NCBI GenBank assembly: GCA_025175895.1
Contig: CM045991.1
Span: 81,021,174 to 81,085,173, forward strand
DNA length: 64,000 nt
Reading direction: 5' to 3'
Source: Wurfbainia villosa
Taxonomy: Eukaryota; Streptophyta; Magnoliopsida; Zingiberales; Zingiberaceae
The position numbers were made by a program, and so were the translations under genes. The notes under the pieces are model-generated. The model worked only from the letters and a program-made list of their open reading frames with translations, searched no databases and had not been told where the DNA came from. Of the stretch, positions 23,021-35,456 are shown one piece after another. Numbering within the stretch: position 1 is the first letter of the stretch; every line of letters begins with the position of its first letter.

Positions 23021-24391
23021 TGATGTGCACGGATGTGACCTCGAATCTCACGACGAATACCGTCTAGGACTCAAAGCACACGCTCGCGCTCAACGCCCGC
23101 AAGTGCATAAATGTCGTCAAGTAATAAAGTTTATCGATCCCATAGGGACTGGGATTCGAATACCAATATACTTAGTGGTTATAATTATTCAGACATGATC
23201 TCTAAGAGGTTACGGTTGGTGAGGGATATCAGTGGACTCTACTCTATACGGTGTCACACGAAGGAGGAAAGGAGTGTGCCGAGGTCTTCAAAGGTGATTC
23301 TAGGACTTCAGTTTCACTTGCGTATCACAGAACAATGTTGTCAATTGGTGTTGTCTAGATGTTTACCTACAGTTTTGTGGAAGAGACATCATACACTCTC
23401 TCGCAGAGACGCTGCATTCACCGGGATCTATCTCCGCCCACAAGGACGAGATAGAGGGTACGAGGATGCCAAATCAATCCCTATGGTGGACTTTTTTCGA
23501 TTCCACCTCACTCTTTTCCCCGCAGTTGCAGGAGATCAAGTTTACCCCTAGGTTCCTTAATTAAATCTCCTAAAGTTTAGATTGTGAGGGCTGTCACCAC
23601 CTCGTATCGCCTAAGCACAGCGGAAAGAAAGCCAAACACACGTAGATATAATAAAGAGCAACTACCAATTGTCAAATCAAACTCGTGGCCAGAATTAAAC
23701 ATGAACCAACATTGTTTATGTACACAAGATACTCCCTAATCCTAGAATCGAAAGTACTACTCCATAAATACGAAGGAAGAATCACAAAACATGTTTAAGT
23801 TTGAATACAATAGAAATAAAGCGTAGAAATAGAGATATACGATGCTTTTGTGATATTCTCTTCGGCATTGTATTTCATGTTGTGGACCTCCGACGACGTT
23901 CCTCCTCCTCGTTGCGAGTTAGCGAAGCTTTTTAGGGCTTCGGCATGCCGTCCTAGCCATCGTACCTCCCTCCTAGGGTTTGGGCAGAGCTATCCTTATA
24001 TAGACATCGCCTCGGACCGCTGTAAAATTCGGAAAAAGCCCTAGTGGCGCAAATCCGTCGGGCCACCACACGACCTTGTGTTTCCACACGGCCAAGCCGT
24101 GTGCGGCCCTGGGGTGCTGATCTTCGCCCATTGGACACGACTGTGTGAATCCACATGCCCTGGCCATGTCCCACTCTGCGTCTAGCTGCGAATGTCCTTC
24201 TTTTGCTCTGAAAATGCATCTTTTTTACTCGAAAAGCTAACCTGCACACAAAAGTACAACGAGAAGACCTCCGAACTAGAAAATAGGAAATGCGTGCCAA
24301 AATAGAGTAGCATATGAATGAAACTAACACAAAATGTAATGAGATGTGAGCGAAAACTACTCCTAAAACCATATATGTTTTGCTCACATCA
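23021..24391 (-). repeat. T 5' LTR
   Basis: 1371 bp, TGATGTGCACGG to CACATCA, followed by TSD CAGTC at 24392-24396. It has the same palindromes (24085-24103) and TATA box (23994-24002) as the 3' LTR, with moderate divergence. Confidence 0.9.
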
Positions 24392-24396
24392 CAGTC

Positions 24397-24427
24397 GAGG
24401 CACCTTGCGTCTGTTTGGCCGCAGTCG
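24397..24427 (-). repeat. F1 3' LTR, piece 2 (31 bp between T and S)
   Basis: This sliver of host LTR lies between two insertions. It ends with AGTCG, the left TSD of S (24423-24427). The corresponding block in the intact LTR is near 59260-59310. Confidence 0.8.
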
Positions 24428-26263
24428 TGAAGGGCGAAGCTTCACTTCCCGCTTCACCTCGATCGCTTGTGCATGGCGATCCCATCTATGTCCCCAGATT
24501 AAAAAAATTAATCCTTGACGAAGAGGGATTACCCAAGCAACCGATCCATCATCGTGCTATTCGATAAGAGTGGTCACTTGAACAAACTTGTTGTTTAAGC
24601 AACCTACCTCTTATCTTTGATTAGCCGCAGAATAGACGATGTATGGATCGTCAGATTTTGTGTTTGTCTTTTGGGCCCAAGTAAATTAGCCACATACAAT
24701 ACATACAACTTGCATAAAATAAGAAAACATGCATAAATAAGAATTATACCTCATGTTTACCTCAAGGTCTTCTATTGTATGTCCTTCCTCCTTTTGGACG
24801 TCGTGTGGGCGACGATCTTCTAAAAGTCGAAGCCTCCTAGATCATGATCTTCCTTTTCTTGCTTAGACCAAACAAAAGGAAGAAGAAAAGCACCCTTCTT
24901 CTCCTTACTTTCACCAACCACCAAAGACAAATCCTTGGTGTCCGCCGGCCTTAAGGAGAGGGAGAGGGTTGAGCGCCGACGAACTTCAATGGATGAACGC
25001 GGACCTTGCTTCAAGAGATGATGGCCGACCTTGCTTCAATGGATGAGCGCCGACAACCTTCAATGGGGGGCGCCGACCAAGGGAGGAAAATTCACCAAAC
25101 CTGAGCCATCGGCCAAGGATACAAAACCTTAACCTCCAATATCTTGCCGCCTAAAAACCAAGGAAGCAAAACCCTAATCTCCCAAAGATGTTGTGCCGCC
25201 CAAGCCTAAGCCCTTATTTATAGAGTTAGGCTTACGCCTCCTTTTAATCTCCACCCTCGGATCTAGAGATTTAATCTCAACCGTCGGATCTAGAGATTTA
25301 ATCTCCACCGTCGGATCTAGAGATTTAATCTCCGCCGTCGGATCTAGAGTTTAATTTTCCACCATCGGATCTAGGCTTCATGAGGGTTTTAATAGGCTAC
25401 AATAGGGACCATGAGGAGGAGTTGGATCTTGGCCACCCAATGGATCTAGCCCACATAAAGTCCGATCCATTAATGATAATCCATTCCACTAGATGATTAT
25501 CATTGATCTACCTCACCAACCCCCATAAATAAATATGAGCTCCATATATTAATTGTACAAATATCTCCCCGTGTTTAAGATCTCGAATGTCCATCAATTA
25601 ATTAATTTACTAAAAATTAATTAATCAACATCTAACTCCATGAGTAGTACCACTCAACCTTATCATCATGCAGGACCAAGTCCACCTGCAGGGTTTACAT
25701 GATGAACCTTATGAGCTCCTCAAGGGGACATCATCATCCTAATATATAGGACATGATTTCCTCCTATAATCAACGACACACCATGTAAATAATATCATTT
25801 CCCAACTTACCAAGCTTATCGATTTAATCTATAAGTCTCACCCATTGGTAAATCAAAGAAATAAATACTAAGTACATGTGTTCGTTATTATATCAGGATT
25901 AAGAGCATGTACACCATAATATCCGAGGTCCGATTCAATTATGTAGTCAGTAATATATCGAATCACCTCTAAGTCGGTCCTGCTCAATACACACAAAGTG
26001 TACTAGTGTAATTCTATGGTCAAGACAAACAAATACCAAATCACACTACAACTATACCAATGGTTTGTCCAAAACCATCTCGGTTGTGAGCCTTTACTTA
26101 TACTCTACAAGGAACTGATAACATGATCTCCCGTGTGACACTACACACCATGTTATCTATAATGTAATGTATTAGACAATATGCAAACAATGATCATGTG
26201 ATTCTTATTTCAAATATAAAGATGTTCATACAAAAGATAGACTTTTCAGTATACATCCCAACA
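24428..26263 (-). repeat. S 3' LTR
   Basis: 1836 bp, plus orientation TGAAGGGCG to CCCAACA. It includes a minisatellite at 25243-25376 and a minus-strand TATAAATAA at 25214-25222. It is close in sequence to the 5' LTR, with scattered substitutions. Confidence 0.95.
25243..25376. repeat. 27-bp minisatellite in S 3' LTR
   Basis: About five units of CCGTCGGATCTAGAGATTTA plus AATCTCC. The same array is in the other LTR at 32065-32190 (about five units) and in the solo LTR at 39355-39590 (about eight units). Confidence 0.85.
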
Positions 26264-26278
26264 ATCTCCCACTTATAC
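26264..26278 (-). other. Polypurine tract of S
   Basis: The minus strand reads GTATAAGTGGGAGAT directly before the LTR, sharing AAGTGGGAG with the left copia element. Confidence 0.85.
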
Positions 26279-26296
26279 TAAAAGACTATGCTGTCC

Positions 26297-29200
26297 TCAT
26301 ATTGCCATATATCTGATTCTCATTCCCTCCACATGCCTATTAAAATCTCTTGCTTGAAGGGCCTTAGTGAAAGGATCTACCAGGTCATCCTCTGATGCAA
26401 TCTAAGTGAAAAGCAACTTCTCCTCACTTTACGATTTCTCGTATCAGGTGGTTCTTGCACTATATGTGTTTACTTGCCTTATGGGCTCGTGGTTCCTTCG
26501 AGTTTGCAATTGCACCACTTTTATCACAATAAATTGTGATAGTTCTGGGCAAACTAGGAATCACATCCAAGTCCATCAAGAAGTTCCTGAGCCATACAAC
26601 TTCTTTGGCCGCCTCAGAGGCTGCCACATACTCAGCTTCCATGGTAGAGTCCGCCACGCATTTCTGCTTGACACTCCTCCATACAATGGCTCCACCTCCC
26701 AAAGTAAATACAAAACCTAAGGTAGACTTACTTTTATCCCTATCTGATTGGAAGTCAGAATCTGTGTAACCCATAGGGAGTAATTAATCTGCCTGGTATA
26801 TCAGCATATAATCTCTAGTCCTTCTCAGGTACTTCAATATATGCTTTACCACAGTCCAATGTCCCTGTCCTGGATTACTCTGATATCTGCTAACCATGCC
26901 AACAACAAAGCAGATATCCGGTCTCATACATAACATAGCATACATGAGGCTTCCTACTGCCAAAGCATAAGAAACCGCCTTCATCTCCTCTATCTCCTTT
27001 GATGTTCTAGGACACATCTCCTTAGATAAAGGGACTCCATGCCTAAAAGGTAGAAAACCTTTCTTAGAGTTCTACATGCTAAAACGAGCCAAAATGGTGT
27101 CTATGTATGAAGCTTGAGATAAGCACAACATCCTTTTCCTGCGATCCCTTATAACCTTGATCTCAAGGATGTGTCCCACTTCTCTCAAGACCTTAATATC
27201 AAACTATTTGGACAACCATACTCTTACGTCCGATAACACCTTGATATTGTTGCCAATTAACAAAATGTCATCTACGTATAGTACAAGAAATACCACTACA
27301 TTTTCGTCACATCTCTTGTATACACAAGATTCATCCGGACTTTGAATAAATCCATAAGATTGGATTACCTCATCAAAGCAAATGTTCCAAGATCTCGAAG
27401 CTTGCTTCAATCCATAAATGGACCGATTAAGCTTGCACACAAGATGCTCTTTGCCCTTTGCAATGAATCCCTCTGTTTGCTTCATATAGATATTTTCCTC
27501 AAGACTTCCATTAAGGAAATCTATCTTGACATCCATCTGTCACACCTCATAATCCATATGAGCAGCAATACATAAGAGAATCCGGATAGACTTAAGCATA
27601 GCTACCGGCGAAAAGGTCTCCTCATAATCGATACCCTCTTTCTGAGTATACCCTTTCGCAACAAGCCTTGCTTTGAAGGTCTCAACCTTCCCATCTATTC
27701 CTCTCTTTCTTTTGTAGATCCACTTGCATCCAATGATTTTTTACACCATTGGGTGGTTCTACTAGCTCCTAGACCTGATTTGAATCCATAGATTCTATCT
27801 CAGAATTCATTGCACTTTGCCAAGATACCGCATCTTTATCTTGGATTGCCTTGTCATATGTCCAGGGATCAGGTTCATGTTCGCCAGGGACCAAATCAGA
27901 AGATTCTCCCAAGAACATAAATCTATCAGGTTGTCTGACAACCCTCCCACTATGACGAGGTATCGCCTGTGTATCCTCTGTGACACGCGGTGCAGTCACT
28001 TGTGGTATATCCTCTTGTACCCGTGGTACTGAAGTAGTGACTTCCCCTCTCAATTCCTCTAGAACAATCTTACTCATGGGCTTGTGGTTCATCACATAGT
28101 CTTCCTCTAGAAATCTGACGTTCGTGCTAACGATCACCCTCTGATCTCTAGGACTATAAAACAAACTACCTTTTGTTCCTCTAGGATAGCCAACGAACAT
28201 GTGCACTTCTATATGAGGTTCCAACTTACCAGCATCTCCCTTCAGCACATGTGTTGGACTCCCCCAAATCCGAATATGTCTCAGACTAGGCTTTCGCCTA
28301 GTCCATAATTCTGTGGGAGTAGAAGAAACTGATTTAGATGGTACCAAGTTCAGAATATACACTGTCGTATCCAGAGCATACCCCCAGAACGAATCTGGCA
28401 ACTCAGAATAACTCATCATCGATATAACCATCTCCATAAGAGTTCTATTCCTTCACTCCGCTACACCATTCGGCTGGGGTGTGCCAGGTGTAGACAATTG
28501 GGATTGAATCCAAGCCTCTGATAAATAATTCCTAAACTCTCTCAAGAGGTACTCACCACCACGATCATATCGTAGTGTCTTGATACTTTTACCTTGACGT
28601 TTCTCCACATCAGCCTTGAATTCTTTGAACCTGTCAAAGCATTCAGACTTGCGGTGCATCAAGTAAATGTACCCATATCTTTAATAATCATCTATAAAAG
28701 AGACAAAATATTCAAAACCACCTCTAACCTGGATAGACATAGGACCACACAAATCAGAATGAACCAATTCCATCACATCTTTGGCTCTATACCCCTTGGC
28801 CTTAAAAGGCCTCTTGGTCATTTTACCTTCCAAGAAAGATTCGCAGGTTGGGAAATCTTCCACCACTAATGAACCCAAAGGTCCATCAGTTATCAACCTT
28901 TGAATTCTACTTAGGTTAATATGACCTAACCTTAGATGCCAAAGATATGTTTGGTTCATTTTCGAAGGTTCTTTTCTCTTATTAGATTTAGAAGTTGAGT
29001 TATTTACTTCTATTTGCATCATGGGAGCTTTTGGTTCAAGGGTATATAAATTTCCTATATATGCACTAGAACAGATAATGTCCCTATTCCTTTTTATAAC
29101 AACTCTGTCATTAAAAGAAATAGAATATCCATCCATAAACAATTTAGAAACCGAAATCAACTTCTTTCTTAATAAAGGTACATAAAGGCAATTTCTCAAA

Positions 29201-30201
29201 ACCAAAGTTTTATTTCTTTCAAAAGACAAATAAACATCTCCCACTGCAACAGTCGCCACCTTCGTAGCATCACCCAAGTAAACGGTAATCTCCCCCTCAG
29301 CCAGTCATCTGGTTTCCTGGAACCCCTACAAAGTATTCCAGACATGATCAGTGGCTCCCGTATTTACACACCAGGTGCCGGTAGATAACCCCGCTAAACA
29401 TGTTTCAATGACTAGACCGAAAGATATACCTTTGTTCTGCTTCCCATTGGGACAATCCTTCTTCCAATGTCCAGTCTGCTTGCAAGTGAAGCACTTGCCT
29501 TTCGGCTTCTTCACTCCTCCCTGAGATCCTCCCGCTACCTTTGCCCCACCTTGTTTCTTCTTCTTCTTACCTTTCGACTTAGAAGTAGAAACTTTTTGGG
29601 CAACCATGGCCTGAGCCTGAGCACTCTGGAGTTCTGTCAGAAGCTCCGACAATGAATACAATCTTTTATTCATGTTATAGTTTAGGCAAAATTGCTCAAA
29701 ACTTCGAGGTAGAGACTGGAGAATGATATCGACCTGGGTTTCCCCATTGATCTCAGCTCCAAGGACTTCCAGCTCATTCAAATGAGCCATCATCTTGAGA
29801 ACATGATCCCTCACGGGTGTTCCCTCGATCATGGTGGTCATCATCAAGTTTCTCATGGCTTCCTGCCTAGCAGCCCAATTCTGGTGTTCGAAAAGCTCCT
29901 TGAGATTGAGCATCATGTCATAAGCAGTGGGCATGGCTTGATGCTGATGTTGCAATACATTTGGCATAAAATCCAAAATGTAACACCGTGTCATCTCATC
30001 AGCCTTTATCCACTTCTTATAACTCTCCTTCTCCTTTTCCTCAGAATCATCCGCATGCTTAGGAGGATACTCTTCAAAGAGTACATACTTGTACTCCTCA
30101 GTAGTCAAGACAATATCAAGATTCCTCTTATAATCAATATAATTGGGTCCAGTAAGTTTATTCTCTTTTAGTATAATAGTAAGCGGGTTGAAAGTAATTT
30201 T
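26297..30201 (-). pseudogene. gag-pol of copia element S, broken by stops
   Basis: Polyprotein of an LTR retrotransposon. Gag occupies about 30200-29450, including NKLTGPNYIDYKRNLDIVL and a CCHC knuckle CFTCKQTGHWKKDC (about 29455-29495). A protease-like CVNTGATDH follows; the catalytic Asp of the usual DTG/DSG is Asn (codon 29364-29362). The integrase has FVSFIDDY, then a stop at 28683-28681, then LRYDRGGEY, a TGA after NGVAE near 28453, and WGYALDTTVY. The RT has GLKQAS and YVDD at 27267-27278, with a TAG near 27769 where Trp is expected. RNase H ends LVDPFTKAL with TGA at 26299-26297. These pieces largely stay in one frame. No clear start codon remains; the open frame reaches about 30201. 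Confidence 0.92.
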
Positions 30202-31232
30202 TGATAAACCTAAGAATCACATTGATCAAAACATTAGATTTCAAAAAATTATTGATTCCTCAAACAATAAAATTTTAAAATCAACCAACACCTCAAAACA
30301 CCGAGAATATCATATGCCACGATCGTGTGAATGTATACGAATTCTACATTTGTAAGAGGAGGTTTTACCCATTAATTTTACTATCTTGTCAACCTAACTT
30401 TTTGACAAATAAAATTAATAGTTGGTTTCTCTTCGGCCCTACAAATAAAAGCAGTGACTCCGATGGGGAGGATACTTCTATTTGCATCTAAGTGTTCACC
30501 ATTACTTGGTACCAAGGCAATTATCTTGGGATATGTGCCTTCCGATGGGGAAGTGCACAAGCTCCTAAATAATTTCCTATAACCATATTCGACCCTGTGA
30601 TTCGCAAAACAAAATCATCCGATGGGGAGGAAGACACTCAGAGCCGACGCGCAAATTTATTTACATCACATGTCAAATTGTAATAGAGGTCGTGGGAATT
30701 TTAAAAAATATCCCTCTCCCACTTAGTAATTAAAAATTGAGGAATTTTCCTAGCACACGACATGCATATCAAGCAAGAAGCAATAAATATGAAAAAAAAA
30801 ATATTTTCCAACTATTATGGCTTTTGTTCTCCAATATGCCTCCCGTCGTATCGCCATCTCGTCCGCTCCTCCCTATGCCATGTACAAGCCATCCGGAGAT
30901 CCGAGCCGAGAAAAAATATTTTAATTTACATCCATTGATCCTATACTTCACTATGAAATCTAGATCGAAAGTAAACTAAAATTAAAGAGTGGCTAAATAA
31001 TGTCGTACTTAATTACAAAAATTAAATACTAGCCTCGTCAACCCCAAGGATTCAAATAATAATACAATTACACACATCCAATCACATACACACACATATG
31101 GCCATAATAGTTGGATCTTATCCCTGAAACCAAAAAGTTAGCCTACGCACATATTACTATCATCCAACACATACAATATATGATAAGTGCATAAAAGTAA
31201 CCGAATCCTAAACACACAAAATCGAAAACCAT
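30202..31232 (-). other. S leader between primer site and gag
   Basis: About 1 kb of AT-rich sequence with no supported coding frame. The spacing between primer site and gag is long but not unusual for plant copia elements. Confidence 0.6.
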
Positions 31233-31247
31233 GGCTCTGATACCACT
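31233..31247 (-). other. Primer-binding site of S (initiator tRNA-Met)
   Basis: The minus strand reads AGTGGTATCAGAGCC next to the LTR. Confidence 0.9.
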
Positions 31248-32034
31248 TGAAGGGTGAAGCTTCGCTTCCCGCTTCACCTCGGTCGCTTGTGCATGGCGAT
31301 CCCATCTACGTCCCCGGATTAAAAAAATTAATCCTTGACGAAGAGGGATTACCCAAGCGACCGATCCATCATCGTGCTATTCGATTAGAGTGGTCACTTG
31401 AACAAACTAGTTGTTCAAGCAACCTACCTCTTATCTTCGATTAGCCACAGAATTGACGATGTACGGATCGCCGGTTTTTGTGTTTTTCTTTAGTGTCCAA
31501 GTAAATTAGCCACATACAATACATACAACTTGCATAGAATAAGAAAACATGCATAAACAAGAATTATACCTCTTGTTTACCTCAAGGTCTTCTATTGTAT
31601 GTCCTTCCTCCTTTTGGACGTCGTGTGGGCGATGATCTTCCAAAAGTCGAAGCCTCTTAGATCACGATCTTCCTTTCCTTGCTCGGTCCGAACAAAAGGA
31701 AGAAGAAAAGCACCCTTCTTCTCCTTACTTGCACCAACTACCAAAGACAAACTCCTTGGTGTCCGTCGGCCATAAGGAGAGGGAGAGGGTTGAGCGTCAG
31801 CCAACTTCAATGGATGAACGCCGACCTTGCTTCAAGAGATGATGGTCGACCTTGCTTCAATGGATGAGCGCCGGCAACCTTCAATGGGGGGCGCCGACCA
31901 AGGGAGAAGAATTCACCAAACCCTAGCCATCGGCCAAGGATACAAAACCCTAACCTCCAATATCTTGGCACCCAAAAACCAAGGAAGCAAAACCCTAATC
32001 TCCCAAAGATGTTGTGCCGCCCAAGCCTAAGCCC

Positions 32035-32043
32035 TTATTTATA
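32035..32043 (-). promoter_or_regulatory. TATA box of S
   Basis: TATAAATAA on the minus strand, about 790 bp from the primer site; conserved in the 3' LTR (25214-25222). The solo LTR at 39605 has TATAAAA in the matching place. Confidence 0.6.
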
Positions 32044-32064
32044 GAGTTAGGCTTAAGCCACCTT

Positions 32065-32190
32065 TTAATCTCCACCGTCGGATCTTGAGATTTAATCTCA
32101 ACCGTCGGATCTAGAGATTTAATCTCCACCGTCAGATATAGAGATTTAACCTCTACCGTCGGATCTAGAGTTCCATTTTCCACCATCGGA
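32065..32190. repeat. 27-bp minisatellite in S 5' LTR
   Basis: About five units based on ACCGTCGGATCTAGAGATTT, more diverged than in the 3' LTR. It lies just upstream of the TATA box. Confidence 0.85.
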
Positions 32191-33106
32191 TCTAGGCTTT
32201 ATAAGGGTTTTAATAGGCTACAAAAGGGACCATGAGGAGGAGTTGGATCTTGGCCACCCAATGGATCTAGCCCACATAAAGTCTGATCCATTAATGATAA
32301 TCCATTCCACTAGAGGATTATCATTGATCTACCTCACCAACCCCATAAATAAATTTGGGCTCCATATATTAATTATACAAATATCTCCGCGTGTTTAAGA
32401 TCTAGAATGTCCGTCAATTAATTAATTTACTGATAATTAATTAATCAACATCTAACTCCATGAGTAGTACCACTCAACCTTGTCATCATGCCGGACCAAG
32501 TCCACCTATAGGGTTTACATGATGAACCTTATGAGCTCCTCAAGGGGACATCATCATCCTAATATATAGGACATGATTTCCTCCTATAATCAACGACACA
32601 CCATGTAAATAATATCATTTCTCAACTTACCAAGACTATCGATTTAATCTATAAATCTCGCCCATTGGTAAATCAAAGAAATAAATACTAAGTACATTTT
32701 CTCGTTATTATATCGGGATTAAGAGCATGTACACCATAATATCCGAGGTCCAATTCAATTATGTAGTCAGCAATATATCGAATCACCTCTAAGTCAGTCC
32801 TGCTCAATACACACAAAGTGTACTAGTATAATTCTATGGTCAAGACAAACCAATACCAAATCACACTACAACCATACCAATGGTCTGTCCAAAACCATCT
32901 CGGTTGTGAGCCTTTACTTATATACTCTACAAGGAACTGATAACATGATCTCCCGTGTGACACTAAACACCATGTTATCTATAATGTAATGTATTAGACA
33001 ATATGCATAACCATAAATATACAAACAATGATCATGTGATTCTTATTTCAAAAATAAAGATGTTCATAAAAAAGATAGACTTTTTAGTATACATCCAAAC
33101 AAGTCG

Positions 33107-33967
33107 AGGCCAGTCGAGGCGCCACCTTGACTTGGACTCTAGTTGAGGTGCCAATCGAGCCGCCTTACGTCTGTGGCCACAATTCGATCGTAATCGATCA
33201 TCAGTCAATTGGTCATAATCCCAGTCGATTGCTCAGTGTTGACTCGGCTGCCAAGTGTCAAAACACTTGACATTGGACCATTCGACAGATACACCTCAAC
33301 CATGAGGTTTTACTCAAGTATGATGCCCTCATACTTGCTAGACCACCCTTAACCTAGACCTAAGCCTTCTAGCCACCTCCATAAGCCTCACGCCTATTGG
33401 ATCCCTCCATATCATCCATGACTTATTCATCCATACGCTAGCCTTCAGGTGCTTCCATCGGCTATTGTCATGCTAAGTTGGTCTACACCACCAACCATTA
33501 GACTTATGCTGCCAAGACTCTACCCTTGGACTTTACGTTGCCAATATCAAACCTTGGACTTCTCAAATGCCAAGTACCTATGACTTGGACTTTCACCACC
33601 AAGACTACACATTTAGACTTACATGGCCAAGACTACACCCTTGTACTTTCCTTGCCAACCCATGTTGGAATTTCCAATTGCCAAGACTCAAGCTTGGAAT
33701 TTCCTTTGCCAAGACCCATGCTTGGACTTTTCAAATGCCAAGACCCATGTTTGGACTTTCCATGCCAAGACCCAACTTTGGACTTTCCATGCCAAGTACT
33801 CAAAACTTGGACTTCTCCATCATATGGTCAATCCCATGTCAATCATATAGTCAACCCATTGTCAAACAATGGTCAGCTCATCATCAAACATCAAAACACT
33901 GACATCAAAATACTACTCAGGCAAACTCGAGTCTGGACAATCGTGACTTGGGTGGATTGCACTAACA
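33107..33967 (-). repeat. F1 3' LTR, piece 3, with minisatellite
   Basis: The far (U3) part of the F1 3' LTR, ending GCACTAACA. It carries GTCGA-type repeats (33110-33250) and CCAAG/CTTGG units at about 33520-33830. It is colinear with 59300-61883. Confidence 0.88.
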
Positions 33968-34323
33968 ATCTCCCCGTTTTTATTGTTTGACAAAAATTAA
34001 ACCTTTGAGTTAGAACACTAACTCAATCCATTCCTCCCAATTGTCCAAATTGGTAATTCTACATTCTCCCATTAATTCTCACACATCACTTCTCCCCCTT
34101 TTTGACATACATCAAAAAGGCTCTCCCCAAGGTTATCAATGTCTCAGATCCCAATGAGATCTTACAGTCTCCCCCTTGGTCCAAAAACATCAAGGATGCC
34201 TTCACTATACCTAGTGATAAGTCCCATATCACTAAAGAGAGGCACTCCTTCAAACTCTACCAATTCTCAAAATTCTCCCTCTCATGAGGAAGAACACATC
34301 CATCATCCCTTGATGTGCAATAT
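33968..34323 (-). other. F1 3' internal end: polypurine tract and noncoding sequence
   Basis: The minus strand ends in ATAAAAACGGGGAGAT (33968-33983) before the LTR, a slightly changed version of the tract at 61884. No coding frame. B is inserted after AATAT (34319-34323). The sequence resumes at 41479. Confidence 0.8.
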
Positions 34324-35394
34324 TGTTAGGGCAATCAACCTAGTGATATGGTTTTGATGTGTGTGGCAAAGGGTTTAGGTTAGGTTTGATATGACTTTAA
34401 GGCGAGACGCGAAGGATGGCACTGCGAAGCCGTGGCCTTGGCGCATCCGAGGGACGTGGGTGGACGAAGACAACTTCAAAGGCGAGGGACTCCAAGGGAA
34501 TGAGAGAGAGCGATTGTAACCCAGGACAGAGTAGATCGTAGATGAAACTTGGCCATTTGGCTATTTGTTGGATGGGAATTCCTGACATCAGTCGATTGCC
34601 ATGACATAACAGTCGACTGCTCCAAGTCGACTGTGACTCGACTAATGTTCAAGTCAGGTTTGTGTCCTAGCAGTCGATTTTCAAGGGATGGCAGTCGACT
34701 GCCGAAACCATCAGTCGACTGTTGATGGCAGCAGTCCACTGATCACAAGGGTTTCAGGCACAGAATGTTGATCAGTCGAGTGCTCGCTTCCAACACTCAA
34801 CTGTTAGCTCCATCAGTCGACTAATGGGATGATCAGTCGACTGATGTGGGAGTCGTTGGATGAAATCCAATGTGGAAGAAGTCGTTATTGGGTAACGACT
34901 ACAGGATCAGTCGAGTGATTGGGGCATCAGTCGACTGTCAAGTGCCCAATGGGAAGAATGAGTTCTTCTCTATAAAATGGGGCCTTTGGACACTTGTGGA
35001 GCCTAATGCTTCTACTCTAAACATCTTCTCAAGTGCCCAAACATTTCCAATCCTCTTCCTTGAGCTTATTTCTATTATATTGTAAGAGGAGAGATCTTGT
35101 GTAAGAAAGGTTAACTCCACCTAGCTTTGTGCAAAGGAGGATTTAGTGGAATTGTGTAGGCGTGATTCACCTTGGACGAATCAGTCATGGATTAGTGGCA
35201 AGGGCCATGAACCACATTACATCGCGATGTTAGCGTTTGCATCTATTCTTTCTTTACTTTGTCTTAATTGCTTGTCTAGTTTTTGTTTCCTTTGCGCTAA
35301 TATTTTTTGTAGACAAGTAATCAACTAAGGAATTCCACTGTACGATGAAAGAGGGCTATTCACCCTTTTCTAGCCGGCCACCGACATTCCAAAA
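34324..35394 (+). repeat. B 5' LTR, with internal deletion
   Basis: 1071 bp, shorter than the 3' LTR. Just after GTTTGATATGA (about 34390) it lacks roughly 150 bp that the 3' copy has. The terminal CA is changed: it ends CCAAAA before the primer site. It has dense CAGTCGACTG repeats at 34590-34950 and a TATA box at 34971. Confidence 0.9.
34971..34977 (+). promoter_or_regulatory. TATA box of B
   Basis: TATAAAA after TTCTTCTC; the same box is at 41050-41056 in the 3' LTR. Confidence 0.55.
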
Positions 35395-35408
35395 AGTGGT
35401 ATCAGAGC
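35395..35408 (+). other. Primer-binding site of B (initiator tRNA-Met)
   Basis: AGTGGTATCAGAGC follows the LTR. Confidence 0.9.
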
Positions 35409-35456
35409 CAAGTCGCTTGTCACCGGACTAACCACCGCAACAAGCACAATCAAGAG

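Larger units (their letters stand above)
12164..24391 (-). mobile_element. T: non-autonomous Gypsy (Athila/Tat-like) element
   Basis: Two LTRs (12164-13516 and 23021-24391) start TGAT and end ATCA and are flanked by CAGTC (12159-12163 and 24392-24396). The primer site at 22998-23015 matches the tRNA-Asp type used by Athila/Tat elements. After removing element A, the internal region is only about 4.1 kb. It holds an acidic ORF and an ATHILA-like ORF but no protease, RT, RNase H or integrase. It must rely on another element. Confidence 0.85.
24428..33101 (-). mobile_element. S: structurally complete Ty1/copia element
   Basis: 8674 bp with LTRs at 24428-26263 and 31248-33101, TSD AGTCG at 24423-24427 and 33102-33106, primer site at 31233-31247, gag-pol, and a polypurine tract at 26264-26278. 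All expected domains are present in the order Gag, protease, integrase, RT, RNase H, but the reading frame is broken by several stops. The solo LTR at 38433-40452 is a relative. Confidence 0.95.
31248..33101 (-). repeat. S 5' LTR
   Basis: 1854 bp, TGAAGGGTG to CAAACA, followed by TSD AGTCG at 33102-33106. A minus-strand TATA box TATAAATAA is at 32035-32043 and would start the genomic transcript. The repeat units just upstream are at 32065-32190. Confidence 0.95.

Noticed and set aside
25243..25376. Regular repeats resembling a CRISPR array
   Set aside because: Units are tandem without unique spacers, lie inside plant LTRs, and recur in each LTR copy.
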